From positions 1 to 5,462 of the forward strand of contig JAKPIL010000189.1 in NCBI GenBank assembly GCA_029549845.1: a DNA stretch of 5,462 nt, read 5' to 3'. Source of the stretch: a bacterium (GTDB taxonomy: Bacteria > Patescibacteriota > Saccharimonadia > Saccharimonadales > UBA4665). Made by a program: the position numbers and the translations under genes. Below are positions 5,021 to 5,462 of this stretch, one piece after another. The notes under the pieces are model-generated. The model saw only the letters and a program-made list of their open reading frames with translations. It ran no database searches and was not told where the DNA came from. The first letter of the stretch is position 1. Each line of letters opens with the position of its first letter.

Positions 5021-5462
5021 TATACTTGCTCCTGGATGTTTATGTGGTGGCCTTCGAGGTATTCGCGGATTTTGAGGGCGGCTGTGGCGCCTTCGCCTAC
5101 TGCGCTGGCTACCTGCATGGTGGCGCACGAGCGGATATCTCCGGCTACAAACACGCCAGGCATGCTGGTCATAAGGTTTTCGTCTGACTTTATAAGGCCA
5201 ATCTCGTCGGTCTCAAGCTGCCCGCCCAGAAACTCGCTGTTTGGCTTAAGCCCCACAAACACAAAGACGCCGTCGGTGTCTATTTTCACCTCATTGCCAC
5301 TTTTGGTATCTGTTCCCTTCACTTGGACAACTTTGTTATCTGCATCACCAACGATTTCATCGGTGGTAGTTGCAAGGTGCACGGTAATCTTGCCCTCGCT
5401 CACAAACTTTTGCAGTTCCTTTTGGAGCACCTCGCTCGCGCGGAGCGTGCTGCGCACCATGA
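5020..5462 (-). CDS. trxB: Thioredoxin reductase (FAD/NADPH), C-terminal part only
   Basis: The 5' part lies beyond the right edge, so about 147 C-terminal residues are visible of a family usually near 310. The enzyme passes electrons from NADPH through FAD and a CxxC pair to thioredoxin in the cytosol. The visible part begins in the NADPH domain, with VRSTLRASEVLQ, which aligns with the HRRxxFRA region of E. coli TrxB. It continues through FVFVGLKPNSEFL and ends with the second FAD motif, VFVAGDIRS followed by QVASAVGEGATAALKIREYL. The redox CxxC is outside the window. The apparent Met near 5460 is internal, not a start. Compared with HRR in E. coli, the first arginine of the NADPH-phosphate pocket seems to be Val, while the following Arg and the LRA arginine remain, so cofactor preference may differ. 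An alternative is a ferredoxin- or AhpF-type relative in the same superfamily. A 66-aa ORF overlaps its stop by one base. Confidence 0.9.
   Translation of the reverse strand, partial: MVRSTLRASEVLQKELQKFVSEGKITVHLATTTDEIVGDADNKVVQVKGTDTKSGNEVKIDTDGVFVFVGLKPNSEFLGGQLETDEIGLIKSDENLMTSMPGVFVAGDIRSCATMQVASAVGEGATAALKIREYLEGHHINIQEQV
5029..5033 (-). promoter_or_regulatory. Ribosome binding site of the 66-aa ORF inside trxB
   Basis: The minus strand reads AGGAG, 8 nt before ATG 5020, within the last codons of trxB (Gln-Glu). It decides the start of the small ORF and supports it as a translated gene. Confidence 0.55.

Noticed and set aside
5021..5128. N-terminal extension of the 66-aa ORF to 5128
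   Set aside because: The extension overlaps trxB out of frame, gives an Arg/His/Pro-rich shadow peptide, and ATG 5020 has both AGGAG and the TAATG overlap.

Overview
The window reads as ordinary bacterial chromosome, moderately GC-rich by eye, densely packed and using the standard code (TGA is a stop in at least two genes). The gene types and the sequence style of the Nudix, GAPDH and pyrophosphatase proteins resemble Candidatus Saccharibacteria (TM7) or another Patescibacteria lineage. This assignment comes from recall and inference, not from a search. I found no rRNA, tRNA, CRISPR array, transposase, phage gene or recognisable defence system.

Layout. The left half (1-2693) is a minus-strand block. 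Read in transcription order it is ppa (inorganic pyrophosphatase), an ADP-ribose-pyrophosphatase-like Nudix hydrolase starting 1 nt after ppa, a second small Nudix hydrolase, and gap (GAPDH), which runs off the left edge. A divergent intergenic region (2694-2815) holds a 73-bp imperfect palindrome with a 12-bp perfect GAGCGAAGTCGA core, plus candidate promoters facing both ways.

The centre (2816-4805) is a plus-strand run: a cytosolic glycerophosphodiester phosphodiesterase, an FNR-type flavin oxidoreductase joined to it by an ATGA overlap, and a 199-aa protein I do not recognise with its own candidate promoter. The right end (4820-5462) is minus strand again: the C-terminal part of a thioredoxin reductase followed by a 66-aa small protein coupled to it through a TAATG overlap. 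The two blocks converge at 4806-4819, next to a perfect 7-bp hairpin.

How the genes fit together. The left block combines glycolysis with nucleotide and pyrophosphate housekeeping: Nudix enzymes cleave nucleoside-diphosphate compounds, pyrophosphatase removes PPi, and GAPDH makes NADH. The centre couples glycerophosphodiester breakdown to a flavin reductase of unknown partner. The right end belongs to thiol redox. Clear Shine-Dalgarno sequences precede ppa, gap and the 66-aa ORF. The phosphodiesterase and the 199-aa protein lack one, and in both a -10-like hexamer ends seven bases before the A of ATG, a geometry that fits leaderless mRNAs.

No clear new biological system is visible. The items most worth a second look are the trxB-coupled 66-aa ORF, the unrecognised 199-aa protein, the palindromic repeat in the divergent promoter, and the leaderless-type starts.
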